Notes: generated from the sequence alone by a model not told the origin. 18,264 nucleotides of DNA from CAZSAA01 sp964604915 (GCA_964604915.1 CAZSAA010000017.1:1-18264); one strand, 5' to 3'; counted from the stretch's first letter, positions 1 to 6,981 are shown. A program made the numbers and translations.

Positions 1-39
1 GTAAACAGCAGGTCGTCGGTCCGAGCCCGACAGGTGGCT
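1..39 (+). tRNA. tRNA-Thr, 3' part only (anticodon NGT)
   Basis: The window opens inside a tRNA. A T-arm is clear: GTCGG (15-19) pairs with CCGAC (27-31) around the 7-base loop TCCGAGC. Reading back gives a 5-base variable loop (10-14) and the 3' side of the anticodon stem, ACAGC (5-9), with loop bases AA at 3-4. The first two window bases, GT, are then anticodon positions 35-36, so the anticodon is NGT and the amino acid is Thr. Bases 32-38 are the 3' side of the acceptor stem and T39 is the discriminator. The next bases are CCCA, so an exact CCA tail is not encoded. The 5' half lies outside the window and could not be checked. Confidence 0.8.
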
Positions 40-52
40 CCCAAAGAAAAAA

Positions 53-80
53 CCGTCTCTTTTTTTAAGACGGCTTTTTT
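53..80. terminator. bidirectional intrinsic terminator
   Basis: CCGTCT (53-58) pairs with AGACGG (68-73). A T-run (75-80) follows on the plus strand. Six A's at 47-52 give a U-run on the minus strand. It can end the tRNA transcript and, on the other strand, the 145-residue gene that stops at 84. Confidence 0.8.
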
Positions 81-83
81 ATT

Positions 84-521
84 TCAATTTTGGAATTGTT
101 CAAAAAACAGCATTTCGTCCGAATCGGGCGGGCGATTATCAAAACTATCATCCGCAGCGAAGGCGAACATGAACGCTCTCATTTCCGAGTTTGCTGACCT
201 ATCCTTGCGGCAGACTCTGTGCCCCTGTCGCACCACCAAATCAGTACCTTCAACTTTTCCGAACCTACATTCCAAGAGAAGGAACAGCAGATCGAATAAG
301 AACCGGATTTCCAGCTCATTATCAACATCGTTACCCAAAGCGACTTCTTTGACCTTGATCTTTATCAAGCTCAAAAGCCGTTTATGGAACATGTCCATCT
401 TCCCGACAATCTCTTCACCGTCACCAACCGGCGTAGCTATGTCGGCCAAAACCAGCTCATTGATCATCCCCAATTCCTCAAAAACCGGGAGATACTTAGA
501 TAAATAGGTTTGATCTTTCAT
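84..521 (-). CDS. hypothetical protein, 145 aa
   Basis: I do not recognise this protein. It has no signal peptide, clear transmembrane helix or familiar catalytic motif. It is rich in acidic and hydrophobic residues, with a leucine/phenylalanine-rich patch near residues 70-85 (FLFDLLFLLLE) and a basic stretch near 95-107. The case for a real gene comes from its context. Its ATG is preceded by one of the few strong Shine-Dalgarno sequences in the window (AGGAGG, 6 bases between), a near-consensus promoter lies upstream, and a terminator follows the stop at once. An open frame on the opposite strand (34-507) has none of these. It is a single-gene unit between a tRNA-Thr and the divergent dnaB operon. 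A small accessory or regulatory protein is possible, but nothing visible shows the function. Confidence 0.7.
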   Translation of the reverse strand: MKDQTYLSKYLPVFEELGMINELVLADIATPVGDGEEIVGKMDMFHKRLLSLIKIKVKEVALGNDVDNELEIRFLFDLLFLLLECRFGKVEGTDLVVRQGHRVCRKDRSANSEMRAFMFAFAADDSFDNRPPDSDEMLFFEQFQN

Positions 522-527
522 GGTAAA

Positions 528-533
528 CCTCCT
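528..533 (-). promoter_or_regulatory. strong Shine-Dalgarno of the 145-aa gene
   Basis: The minus strand reads AGGAGG here, inside AAAAAAGGAGG, six bases before the ATG at 521. It decides the coding strand of this locus and stands out because most starts in the window lack such a site. Confidence 0.8.
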
Positions 534-579
534 TTTTTATTGGTTTATATTAATATTGTGAAATTACATTTAATAGACC

Positions 580-608
580 ACTATAAAACATATCCTAATG
601 ATTGTCAA
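580..608 (-). promoter_or_regulatory. sigma70-like promoter of the 145-aa gene
   Basis: On the minus strand, -35 TTGACA (608-603), a 17-base spacer and -10 TATAGT (585-580). This matches the consensus almost perfectly and points at the gene starting at 521, with a leader of about 50 bases. Confidence 0.7.
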
Positions 609-655
609 ACCGCCTGCCTCTTGATAACCGGTGAATGAAAAGGGTAAATCTCTGA

Positions 656-684
656 TTGAAAAAAGACCCTGGGTCAGGTAAGAT
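656..684 (+). promoter_or_regulatory. sigma70-like promoter of dnaB
   Basis: -35 TTGAAA (656-661), 17-base spacer, -10 TAAGAT (679-684). The same hexamers and spacing recur in front of murA. Transcription would start near 691, putting the Shine-Dalgarno sequence almost at the 5' end of the mRNA. Confidence 0.55.
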
Positions 685-690
685 AGAGGC

Positions 691-697
691 AAGGAGG
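691..697 (+). promoter_or_regulatory. Shine-Dalgarno of dnaB, long spacing
   Basis: AAGGAGG lies 13 bases before the dnaB ATG, which is longer than the usual 5-9. It supports the start at 711, as no other in-frame start is nearer. Confidence 0.6.
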
Positions 698-710
698 AAC
701 CCCTAAAATT

Positions 711-2090
711 ATGGCCAACGACAACAGCGTACTAGAAAGAGTACCCCCCCATAGCCTAGAAGCCGAAGAATCACTTCTTGGCTGTCTTCTGATCGACAAG
801 GATGCCATCATCCGCGTCGTTGATAGCATCCTGGAGAATGATTTCTATAAAACCTCCCACCAGACGATCTTCGAAGCGATGCGGGAATTATACAACAACC
901 AGGAGCCGATCGATATCATCACTCTCACCAACCGCCTGGAAGAAAAGGGGCAACTAAGCCAAGCCGGTGGCCGTAGCTATCTCGCCAAGCTTTCCAATAC
1001 CGTCGCTACTTCTGCCAACGTCACCAATTACGCCGCCATCATCCAAAAAAAAGCGACCTTGCGCCGTCTCCAGCAGGCTGCTTCGGAAATAATGGGCATC
1101 AGTTTCGATGAGGAGCGCGATGTCGATGAAGTGCTCGACGAGACGGAAAAGAAAGTCTTCGGCGTATCGCGTAAATACCTCAAGAATGCCTTCGTCGGTA
1201 TCGATAATCTGCTAAACGAAGCTTTCGGCCGCATCGATGACCTCCATAAGCGCGGTGGCGCCCTGCGCGGCCTGGTTACCGGCTTCAACGATCTGGATAA
1301 CCTCTTGGCCGGCCTACAAAAGTCCGATCTAATTATCCTCGCTGCTCGCCCATCGGTCGGCAAAACTTCGTTCGCCCTTGATATAGCTAGGCAAGTAGCT
1401 ATAAAGAATAAGGTGGGGGTGGGAATATTCTCGCTAGAAATGAGTAAGGAACAATTAGTAGACCGCATGCTCTGCGCCCAAGCTAATGTCAGCCTCTGGA
1501 AGATGCGCACCGGCAACCTATCCGATAGCGAAGATGACAATGACTTCGTCAAGATAAGCCAAGCGATGGGCGAACTAGCGGAAGCGCCGATTTTTATCGA
1601 CGATTCCGGGTCCCTCTCCATCATGGAGATCCGCGCCAAATGCCGCCGTCTCCAGATGGAAAAAGGACTGGGACTGATCGTCATCGACTACCTCCAGCTC
1701 ATGGAAGGACGCGGTAAATATAGCGAGAACCGGGTGCAGGAGATCGGCGAGATCAGCCGCGGACTCAAGTCCATCGCCCGTGAACTAAACATCCCTGTCC
1801 TTGCGCTCGCCCAGCTCTCGCGCGCCGTCGAACAAAGCAACCCAGCCATTCCCAAACTCTCCCACCTGCGCGATTCCGGTTCCATCGAACAAGACGCTGA
1901 TATCGTGATGTTCATCTATCGCAAGGCCGCCGACCGTAATTTCAACTCGAACGATTTGCCGATGGACGAGAGGTATAAGGCGGAGATACACATCGCCAAG
2001 CACCGTAACGGCCCGACCGGCCAAGTAAATCTGTTCTTCGACGAAACCACCACTAGCTTCAAAAGCCTCGCCAAACGCAACCAAGAATAG
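711..2090 (+). CDS. dnaB: replicative DNA helicase DnaB
   Basis: This is the hexameric 5'-3' helicase that unwinds DNA at the replication fork and recruits primase. The 459-residue length is normal. The N-terminal domain (about residues 8-110) has the family opening PPHSLEAEESLLGCLL. The RecA-like C-terminal domain carries Walker A ARPSVGKTS (around residues 212-220) and Walker B LIVIDYLQLM (322-331). The later motif DSGSIEQDADIVMFIYR contains the conserved SIEQDAD segment. No intein interrupts the Walker A region. It is the first gene of an apparent dnaB-ebfC-recR operon, with its own promoter and Shine-Dalgarno. The gap to ebfC is 76 bases and purine-rich. Family and function are secure from the motifs. 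Confidence 0.97.
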   Translation: MANDNSVLERVPPHSLEAEESLLGCLLIDKDAIIRVVDSILENDFYKTSHQTIFEAMRELYNNQEPIDIITLTNRLEEKGQLSQAGGRSYLAKLSNTVATSANVTNYAAIIQKKATLRRLQQAASEIMGISFDEERDVDEVLDETEKKVFGVSRKYLKNAFVGIDNLLNEAFGRIDDLHKRGGALRGLVTGFNDLDNLLAGLQKSDLIILAARPSVGKTSFALDIARQVAIKNKVGVGIFSLEMSKEQLVDRMLCAQANVSLWKMRTGNLSDSEDDNDFVKISQAMGELAEAPIFIDDSGSLSIMEIRAKCRRLQMEKGLGLIVIDYLQLMEGRGKYSENRVQEIGEISRGLKSIARELNIPVLALAQLSRAVEQSNPAIPKLSHLRDSGSIEQDADIVMFIYRKAADRNFNSNDLPMDERYKAEIHIAKHRNGPTGQVNLFFDETTTSFKSLAKRNQE

Positions 2091-2166
2091 TATAATTGAA
2101 TGATTGGAAGGAAGGAGAAAAAGAGAAAAAGGAAATAAAAAAAGAAATAAAGATAAGAAAAAAAAT

Positions 2167-2445
2167 ATGTTCAGCAAACTTAAACAGATAAAGGAATTGC
2201 GCGATCAAGCTAAGGTCATGCAGAACGTCCTGGGCAAGGAAAGCGTCACTGAGACCAGAAACGGCATCTCTATGACCATGAACGGCAATATGGAAATCAC
2301 CGATCTCAAAATCGAAAGCGAGAAAGATAAGTCTGCCTTGGAAAAAGACATCAGGGATTGCGCCAACGAGACTATCAAGAAAGTACAACGCCTGATGGCC
2401 AAGAAAATGCAGGAGATGGGCGGCATACCCGGACTAAGCAGCTAG
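2167..2445 (+). CDS. ebfC: YbaB/EbfC family nucleoid-associated protein
   Basis: A 92-residue member of the YbaB/EbfC family, small dimeric DNA-binding proteins that often sit before recR. The start MFSKLKQIKELRDQAKVMQ and the end MAKKMQEMGGIPGL fit the family, whose members often end in a Met/Gly/Pro-rich tail. I chose the ATG at 2167. The frame stays open back to a TTG at 2104, but that would add 21 residues of almost pure Lys/Arg/Glu/Asn encoded by a purine-rich tract, which does not look like protein. No good Shine-Dalgarno lies directly before 2167; the only strong one (AAGGAG, near 2110) is too far away. The stop is two bases before recR, implying translational coupling. The pairing with recR suggests a role linked to repair or nucleoid organisation, though the exact function is unsettled in the family. 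Confidence 0.9.
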   Translation: MFSKLKQIKELRDQAKVMQNVLGKESVTETRNGISMTMNGNMEITDLKIESEKDKSALEKDIRDCANETIKKVQRLMAKKMQEMGGIPGLSS

Positions 2446-2447
2446 GC

Positions 2448-3041
2448 ATGCGCTACCCTAAATCAATCCAAACCCTGATCGATGAGCTGATAAAGCTTCC
2501 CGGCGTCGGTCCCAAAACGGCCGAACGCTATATCTTCTATCTCCTCAAGCAGAACCATGAAGGATTGAAAGCTTTTTCCGACTCTGTCGCCAATCTCCGG
2601 AAAGACATCAAGATCTGCCGACAATGCTTGGCTGTGGCCGATTCCGACCCCTGCCCTATCTGCGCGGATAAGAACCGCGATGCCGCTTCGATTTGCGTCG
2701 TCGAGAACAGTCGCGACCTAGCCACCATCGAAGGAACAAGGCAACATAACGGCAAATATTTCGTCCTAGGCGGCCTGATAAATGCCCTCGACGAGGTTTC
2801 CCCTGATAAGCTTCCTTTCAAGAAACTGGAAAAGCTGGTAGAAGAAAATAAGGCCAAGGAGGTGATTGTCGCCCTGAGTTTCACCATCGAAGGCGAGACG
2901 ACTGCCATGTATATCAAACGTCTGCTCGCAGGCAAGGCGAAGGTGAGCCGGCTAGCACGCGGGCTGCCGTCCGGATCAAACCTAGAATACGCCGACGACC
3001 TCACCTTGCTCAACGCACTAAAGTATAGGAATGAGATATAG
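2448..3041 (+). CDS. recR: recombination mediator protein RecR
   Basis: RecR acts with RecO (and RecF) to load RecA on single-stranded gaps during repair. At 197 residues it has normal length. Domains in order: an N-terminal helix-hairpin-helix (LPGVGPKTAERYIFYLL), a four-cysteine zinc site (C57, C60, C69, C72), and a Toprim domain beginning ICVVENSRDLATIEGTR and continuing through GKYFVLGG. The C-terminal part has the family segment SRLARGLPSGSNLEYAD. The start at 2448 was preferred to one at 2358 because the family begins with a sequence like MRYPKSIQTLIDEL and because it lies two bases after the ebfC stop. There is no separate Shine-Dalgarno, so reinitiation after ebfC is likely. A terminator follows within 25 bases. 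Confidence 0.96.
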   Translation: MRYPKSIQTLIDELIKLPGVGPKTAERYIFYLLKQNHEGLKAFSDSVANLRKDIKICRQCLAVADSDPCPICADKNRDAASICVVENSRDLATIEGTRQHNGKYFVLGGLINALDEVSPDKLPFKKLEKLVEENKAKEVIVALSFTIEGETTAMYIKRLLAGKAKVSRLARGLPSGSNLEYADDLTLLNALKYRNEI

Positions 3042-3062
3042 GATAATTTTTTCAGGATACAA

Positions 3063-3091
3063 AAAAATCGGGGAATTGTTCTCCGATTTTT
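3063..3091. terminator. bidirectional terminator between recR and the lipoprotein gene
   Basis: AAAAATCGG (3063-3071) pairs with CCGATTTTT (3083-3091). The stem continues inward through a G-T wobble and three more pairs to a 3-base loop (3076-3078). T-rich tails flank both sides, so it can end both convergent transcripts. Confidence 0.85.
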
Positions 3092-3106
3092 CATTTAAAT
3101 TTTCCC

Positions 3107-3757
3107 CTAGACCTCCCTATCCATCCTGAAATACCGGCCAGTACTAATTTCCAACAAGATTATGTGCTCTTGCCGGTTATCCGTGCGAATAAAGTCCGCG
3201 GTGTGGATGATTAAGACATCCTCCATTGCGGCACTCCCGATCCACAGGTCATAGGTAACGCCCATACCCTTGAGATCTACCTCTCTAAGTGATCCGTTCT
3301 CATCTAAGAATAGCCTGTGCTCTAAGTAGGAAGATTGGCCACCATCTCCTTCGGTCTGGTTCGTGATCCTTAGACAAGATATGCCAGATAATTCTCCATA
3401 CATAACTTGGGTCATCATATTAGCGCCAGCATAGGTAGGAACACCCCAAGCTTCCTCGAATATCTTCGTGCCTGCATGGAAAACGGTCGTTTTCCCTTCC
3501 GATAACGTATACGGATATGATACATCAGCCGATATATCCCCCTGCTCGGTAATCTCATCCTGATAGGAAAAGCTGGCCCCGAGAGAAGGGATAGTGCGTG
3601 CATCGCGCATGAAGGATGATCTGGAAGATTCTAGTATCTCCTGTGCTTCATCCCAGGTCAGAGAAGACGCCCAAATTTCGAACTCCGATTCCTTCTCTTC
3701 ACAGGAAAAGAAGGAGAAGGATAATAACATCAGAAAGAGAATGAAATTTTTTTTCAT
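3107..3757 (-). CDS. putative lipoprotein of unknown function, 216 aa
   Basis: I do not recognise the mature protein. The N-terminus MKKNFILFLMLLSFSFFSCE is a typical lipoprotein signal: two lysines, a hydrophobic core, and a Cys near residue 19 preceded by SFFS, followed by acidic residues. It should be exported and lipid-anchored. The remaining 195 or so residues mix beta-prone and polar segments, with a second Cys (ISCLRIT) and no visible catalytic motif. The ATG at 3757 was chosen; a TTG two codons upstream is less likely. There is no clear Shine-Dalgarno. It is a single-gene unit with its own promoter and a shared terminator. Neighbours (recR, rplU) give no functional hint. A lipid-modified surface protein is as far as the sequence allows. 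Confidence 0.8.
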   Translation of the reverse strand: MKKNFILFLMLLSFSFFSCEEKESEFEIWASSLTWDEAQEILESSRSSFMRDARTIPSLGASFSYQDEITEQGDISADVSYPYTLSEGKTTVFHAGTKIFEEAWGVPTYAGANMMTQVMYGELSGISCLRITNQTEGDGGQSSYLEHRLFLDENGSLREVDLKGMGVTYDLWIGSAAMEDVLIIHTADFIRTDNRQEHIILLEISTGRYFRMDREV

Positions 3758-3803
3758 AATCAATTATTTTTGAATTTATTAAATTGTTAAAGAAATGTCT
3801 TTT

Positions 3804-3832
3804 ATCTTAGCATTTATATGGACATAAATCAA
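3804..3832 (-). promoter_or_regulatory. sigma70-like promoter of the lipoprotein gene
   Basis: On the minus strand, -35 TTGATT (3832-3827), 17-base spacer, -10 TAAGAT (3809-3804). It sits just beyond the rplU terminator and about 50 bases before the lipoprotein start. Confidence 0.6.
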
Positions 3833-3870
3833 TATGTGCCCTTTCCTGCCTTCTTTTTTGTAGGGTAACA

Positions 3871-3899
3871 AAAACACCATCACATATCGATGGTGTTTT
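3871..3899 (-). terminator. intrinsic terminator of rplU
   Basis: AAAACACCATC (3871-3881) pairs with GATGGTGTTTT (3889-3899) around a 7-base loop. The minus strand continues into a U-rich tail from 3871 down. It lies 20 bases after the rplU stop, so rplU appears to be transcribed alone. Confidence 0.85.
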
Positions 3900-3921
3900 T
3901 TAAAAATTATGAAGAGGAATC

Positions 3922-4233
3922 TTAGGCGATGGACACGATCTTGACGCTAGTCTCAATCTGCCTATGGCCGACGGTCTTCTTGTAGCGGGTCTTGCTCTTG
4001 TACTTGACCACGGTTACCTTCTCGCCTTTTTCGGTGGAAATGATTTCACCGGTCACCTTCTCGCCCAAAGACGGCTGACCGAGCTCTACGCTGTTGTCAT
4101 CCGCGGCGATAAGCAAGGTGTCAAAATTAACCTTCTCACCGGCCTTAGCTTCGAGTTTTTCAATCTTAATAGTTTCACCTTCGGACACTTTATACTGCTT
4201 GCCTCCGGTCTTGATCACTGCTATCTTGGACAT
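3922..4233 (-). CDS. rplU: 50S ribosomal protein L21
   Basis: L21 binds 23S rRNA in the large subunit. The 103 residues match the usual length. The opening MSKIAVIKTGGKQYKVSEGE, the middle KVTGEI and the late segment YKSKTRYKKTVGHRQ are the family signatures, the last being the basic rRNA-binding part. The start at 4233 is preferred over an in-frame TTG at 4251, which would add an atypical MANIKS extension. No Shine-Dalgarno is seen. In most bacteria rplU is followed by rpmA (L27); here a strong terminator follows and no rpmA is in the window. Its leader of roughly 50 bases contains a hairpin with a U-run, a possible attenuator. Confidence 0.97.
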   Translation of the reverse strand: MSKIAVIKTGGKQYKVSEGETIKIEKLEAKAGEKVNFDTLLIAADDNSVELGQPSLGEKVTGEIISTEKGEKVTVVKYKSKTRYKKTVGHRQIETSVKIVSIA

Positions 4234-4258
4234 ACTTTTAATATTAGCCAATTATTAC

Positions 4259-4281
4259 AAAAAATCAGACAGTTCTGATTT
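4259..4281 (-). promoter_or_regulatory. hairpin with U-run in the rplU leader
   Basis: On the minus strand, AAATCAG (4281-4275) and CTGATTT (4268-4262) form a 7-bp stem around a 6-base loop, followed by more U (to 4259). It lies between the predicted rplU promoter and start codon. Only two of the seven pairs are G-C, so it is weak. It could be a terminator-type attenuator or an L21 autoregulatory site. The position and shape are seen directly; the regulatory role is inferred. Confidence 0.4.
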
Positions 4282-4290
4282 CCTGTTCAT

Positions 4291-4318
4291 ATATTATCAA
4301 ATATTTGAAAAATGTCAA
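4291..4318 (-). promoter_or_regulatory. rplU promoter
   Basis: On the minus strand, -35 TTGACA (4318-4313), 16-base spacer, -10 TAATAT (4296-4291). It overlaps the divergent murA promoter almost completely. Confidence 0.65.
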
Positions 4319-4333
4319 CAAATGAGTTAAGAT
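4305..4333 (+). promoter_or_regulatory. murA promoter
   Basis: -35 TTGAAA (4305-4310), 17-base spacer, -10 TAAGAT (4328-4333). The hexamers and spacer length are identical to those of the dnaB promoter. The rplU -35 box lies inside its spacer on the other strand, so the two polymerases could compete. Confidence 0.6.
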
Positions 4334-4360
4334 AGTATCGATATAAACCAGAATAACATT

Positions 4361-5626
4361 ATGCCTAAATTCATCATCAAAGGCGGTTCCCCGCTCTCCG
4401 GCCAGATAGCGGTAAGCGGAGCGAAGAACGCTGCCCTCAAGATAATTCCCGCCGCTATCCTGTTTGCTAACGACTTAGAAATCCATAACCTGCCCCGCAT
4501 TGAAGACGTCAGCCGAGCCATCGAGCTCTTGCGCGACCTTGGCGCTTCTGTCGAGGACACTGGCGAAAAGTCTATCCGCATCTCCACCCAAGGTATCACC
4601 AAGAAACGACTGGAAAAAACCATTGCTGATAAGTTCCGTAGCTCGATAATGTTCGTCGGTCCCATGCTCGCCCGCTTCAGGGAAGTAGAATTCCCACATC
4701 CGGGCGGTTGCGTGATCGGCGCCGGTAGCCGGCCCATTGATCTGGCTCTTGAAGGTTTCAAGGCCTTCGGCGCTACTATCGAGCACTCCGATTCATACTA
4801 CCATCTCAAGGCGGACAAACTCCACCCTATCGACTATTTCTTCACCAGTGTGAGTGTCACCACCACTGAGAGCTTCCTGATGACTGCCGCCCTGATTCCT
4901 GGCCGGACTGTCCTGCGCAACTGCGCGATGGAGCCGGAAATAGAAGCCCTAGCCCAGTTCCTGAACGCTTCCGGTGCCAAGATAACCGGGGCCGGTACCC
5001 CGACCATGATTATCGAGGGCACCGATGTCCTGAAAGCCAAATCGCCTTTCACTGTCATCCCTGACCGTATCGAGACTGGCTCCTTTGCCATGCTCTCCGC
5101 CGCCAGTCGTTCGGATATCACCATCACTGACTGCATCCCTGGCCATATCGGCAACCTGTTAGCTATCTTCGACAAGATCGGCGTTCCCTACGAAACCGGC
5201 GCCAACTATCTCCGCGTCAAGCCGGCTAGTACCATCGCAGCATATAGTATAAAGACTCACGAATATCCGGGTTTCTCGACTGACTTGCAATCTCCATATG
5301 TAGTACTAATGACCCAAGCTAAGGGCACTTCTATCATCCATGAAACGATATACGACCGCCGCCTGATCTGGACCGATATGCTTTCCCAAATGGGCGCGGA
5401 AATAGTCATGTGCGACCCGCACCGCATCATTGTCCAGGGACCGAGCCAACTCGTGGCTAAGAAACTCATGAGCCCGGACCTGCGCGCCGGCATCGCCCTG
5501 GTCATTGCTGGCCTGATCGCCGACGGCGCCACCGAGATTGACAATATCTACCAGATCGACCGCGGCTACGAACGTCTCGAAGAGCGCCTACGCGGTCTGG
5601 GAGCGGATATAGAAAGGATACAATAA
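4361..5626 (+). CDS. murA: UDP-N-acetylglucosamine 1-carboxyvinyltransferase MurA
   Basis: MurA transfers enolpyruvate from PEP to UDP-GlcNAc, the first committed step of peptidoglycan synthesis, in the cytoplasm. The 421-residue length fits. Visible active-site features are K22-N23 in SGAKNAALK, the catalytic Cys117 in PHPGGCVIG (C115 of E. coli), the Asp in PGFSTDLQSP (D305 of E. coli), and the Arg in SPDLRAGIALVIAG (R397 of E. coli). After Cys117 the loop reads CVIGAGSRPIDLA, two residues longer than in E. coli, with Ala where E. coli has His125. The Cys means it should be sensitive to fosfomycin in principle. The ATG start matches the family and follows a good promoter, but no Shine-Dalgarno is present. 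It is followed after 8 bases by the PEGA gene, an apparent two-gene operon. Confidence 0.97.
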   Translation: MPKFIIKGGSPLSGQIAVSGAKNAALKIIPAAILFANDLEIHNLPRIEDVSRAIELLRDLGASVEDTGEKSIRISTQGITKKRLEKTIADKFRSSIMFVGPMLARFREVEFPHPGGCVIGAGSRPIDLALEGFKAFGATIEHSDSYYHLKADKLHPIDYFFTSVSVTTTESFLMTAALIPGRTVLRNCAMEPEIEALAQFLNASGAKITGAGTPTMIIEGTDVLKAKSPFTVIPDRIETGSFAMLSAASRSDITITDCIPGHIGNLLAIFDKIGVPYETGANYLRVKPASTIAAYSIKTHEYPGFSTDLQSPYVVLMTQAKGTSIIHETIYDRRLIWTDMLSQMGAEIVMCDPHRIIVQGPSQLVAKKLMSPDLRAGIALVIAGLIADGATEIDNIYQIDRGYERLEERLRGLGADIERIQ

Positions 5627-5634
5627 GGATAATT

Positions 5635-6975
5635 ATGTCTCATACTCTCAGGCGGATAATATTTTGGACTTTCGTGCTCATCTTCTGCGTAGCCACTTTG
5701 GTCCTGTCGCTCCAAGCGGCGGGATATAAACTGTCTTTCACGCGTCCTTTCTCCTTAGATCGCATTCTCCAGAAGACCGGCATGCTCATCGTCGAATCTA
5801 ATCCAGAAGGCGCGATGATAAGTATAGATGAGAAACCGCTGACTAGATTTTCCCTCACTAGCTTGAAAAAGGCGGAAACGGCCACTCCAGCCAAGATTGG
5901 TAACCTGCTACCCGGCCGCTATAGCCTCTCCTTAGAACTGGAAGGATATTGGCCTATCCAGAAGACGGTAGAAATACGCCCAGGCCAGACCACTCTGATA
6001 GATGACGTAAATCTCTTCCGCAACGAACTGCCTTGGCTTCTGCTCTCTTCCGGAGATGGCGCTTTCAGCCTCAGTCCGGATAACAGCCGCATCCTAGCAG
6101 AAACCGATAACGGTTGGAAGGTGGTCGAAACTGCCTCCCAAGCCGTAATAGAACTGGGGGGTAACGCTTCATCTTCGCGCTTCGCTTGGATAGACGGTGG
6201 TACCAAGCTCCTGCTCGGCAGCCGTCTATATGATTTCCGGAAAGATTTGAGCGATACCAATTTTTCTTCGATCATCGGAGGGGCCAGCGCCCTCTGCTAT
6301 CAGAGTCAGCAACAGAAACTATATTACGCCTATGGGGACAACCTCAACTGTCTCAATACTTCCGACCTGTCTACGCAAGTAATTGCCTCCGGAGACGACA
6401 TCCAAGATATCATAGCGACCAGCGACTACCTCATAATCATTACCAACGAAGACCAAAAATCAAAACTCAAGATTCTAGATTACGCCGGCAAGATACAGAA
6501 AAGCATCGACCTACCTTTTTCTAGCTATAGCTTAGCGATAGACAAGGCGGGATGGATAGATTTATATGATCGACAGAAGCAATCTCTCTACATAATCGAC
6601 CCTAAGGCGACCGGTCAGCCCTTACTCAAGACGTTTGATAAGACATCGACCTGGCAGTGGATAGGGGGAAGCCAGATCCTCTACGCCACCGACTTTGAAA
6701 TCCATCTGGCCGACATCAAGAGTGGCCAAGATGATACCCTGCTGAGGATAGCGGAGAAGATAAGTGGCGCTTTCAAGCAAGAAGACAGCCGTTTTATTAT
6801 CTATGCGGCCGGCGATTACCTGCGCGCCCTAGAGATGACTGGTCAGAATGTTAGCGTCGAGCTTTTCCGAGGCGAGAACTTGAAGCTATTCGGGTTCGAC
6901 CAAAAAGAAAGCATCGCCTATTTCTTTGCCAAGATAGGACAGCAACAAGGCGTGTACCAGATCAAGATGAAATAA
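5635..6975 (+). CDS. membrane-anchored PEGA-domain protein with beta-propeller-like region
   Basis: A 446-residue protein with one N-terminal transmembrane helix (about residues 8-28), then a PEGA domain (about 49-115) seen from GMLIVESNPEGAMISIDEKP and LLPGRYSLSLELEGYWP. Residues 130-446 form repeated blocks of roughly 35-45 residues with beta-strand character (such as SDYLIIITNE and GGSQILYATDFEIHLADIK) that resemble a degenerate WD40/TolB-like propeller. PEGA domains are usually extracytoplasmic and linked to cell-surface or wall binding. A weak Shine-Dalgarno (AAGGA) lies 5 bases before the ATG. The 8-base gap after murA suggests co-transcription, hence a possible cell-envelope role; the function is not established. 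PEGA assignment is good; the propeller reading is tentative. Confidence 0.85.
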   Translation: MSHTLRRIIFWTFVLIFCVATLVLSLQAAGYKLSFTRPFSLDRILQKTGMLIVESNPEGAMISIDEKPLTRFSLTSLKKAETATPAKIGNLLPGRYSLSLELEGYWPIQKTVEIRPGQTTLIDDVNLFRNELPWLLLSSGDGAFSLSPDNSRILAETDNGWKVVETASQAVIELGGNASSSRFAWIDGGTKLLLGSRLYDFRKDLSDTNFSSIIGGASALCYQSQQQKLYYAYGDNLNCLNTSDLSTQVIASGDDIQDIIATSDYLIIITNEDQKSKLKILDYAGKIQKSIDLPFSSYSLAIDKAGWIDLYDRQKQSLYIIDPKATGQPLLKTFDKTSTWQWIGGSQILYATDFEIHLADIKSGQDDTLLRIAEKISGAFKQEDSRFIIYAAGDYLRALEMTGQNVSVELFRGENLKLFGFDQKESIAYFFAKIGQQQGVYQIKMK

Positions 6976-6981
6976 CTCAAC

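Noticed and set aside
34..507. Plus-strand open frame of 157 codons opposite the 145-aa gene
   Set aside because: It begins inside the tRNA, has no ribosome binding site, and crosses the terminator at 53-80; the minus-strand gene has a promoter, Shine-Dalgarno and terminator.
1028..1684. Long minus-strand open frame of 218 codons inside dnaB
   Set aside because: It is antisense to a well-conserved helicase, and its product is low-complexity Ser/Arg-rich, typical of a shadow frame.
711..2090. Intein in DnaB
   Set aside because: The length is normal and the Walker A and B regions are continuous.
2104..2166. TTG-started N-terminal extension of ebfC
   Set aside because: It encodes 21 almost exclusively Lys/Arg/Glu/Asn/Gly residues from a purine tract and does not fit the family start.
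2358..2447. N-terminal extension of recR overlapping ebfC
   Set aside because: The 30 extra residues are unlike RecR, and the ATG at 2448 matches the family start.
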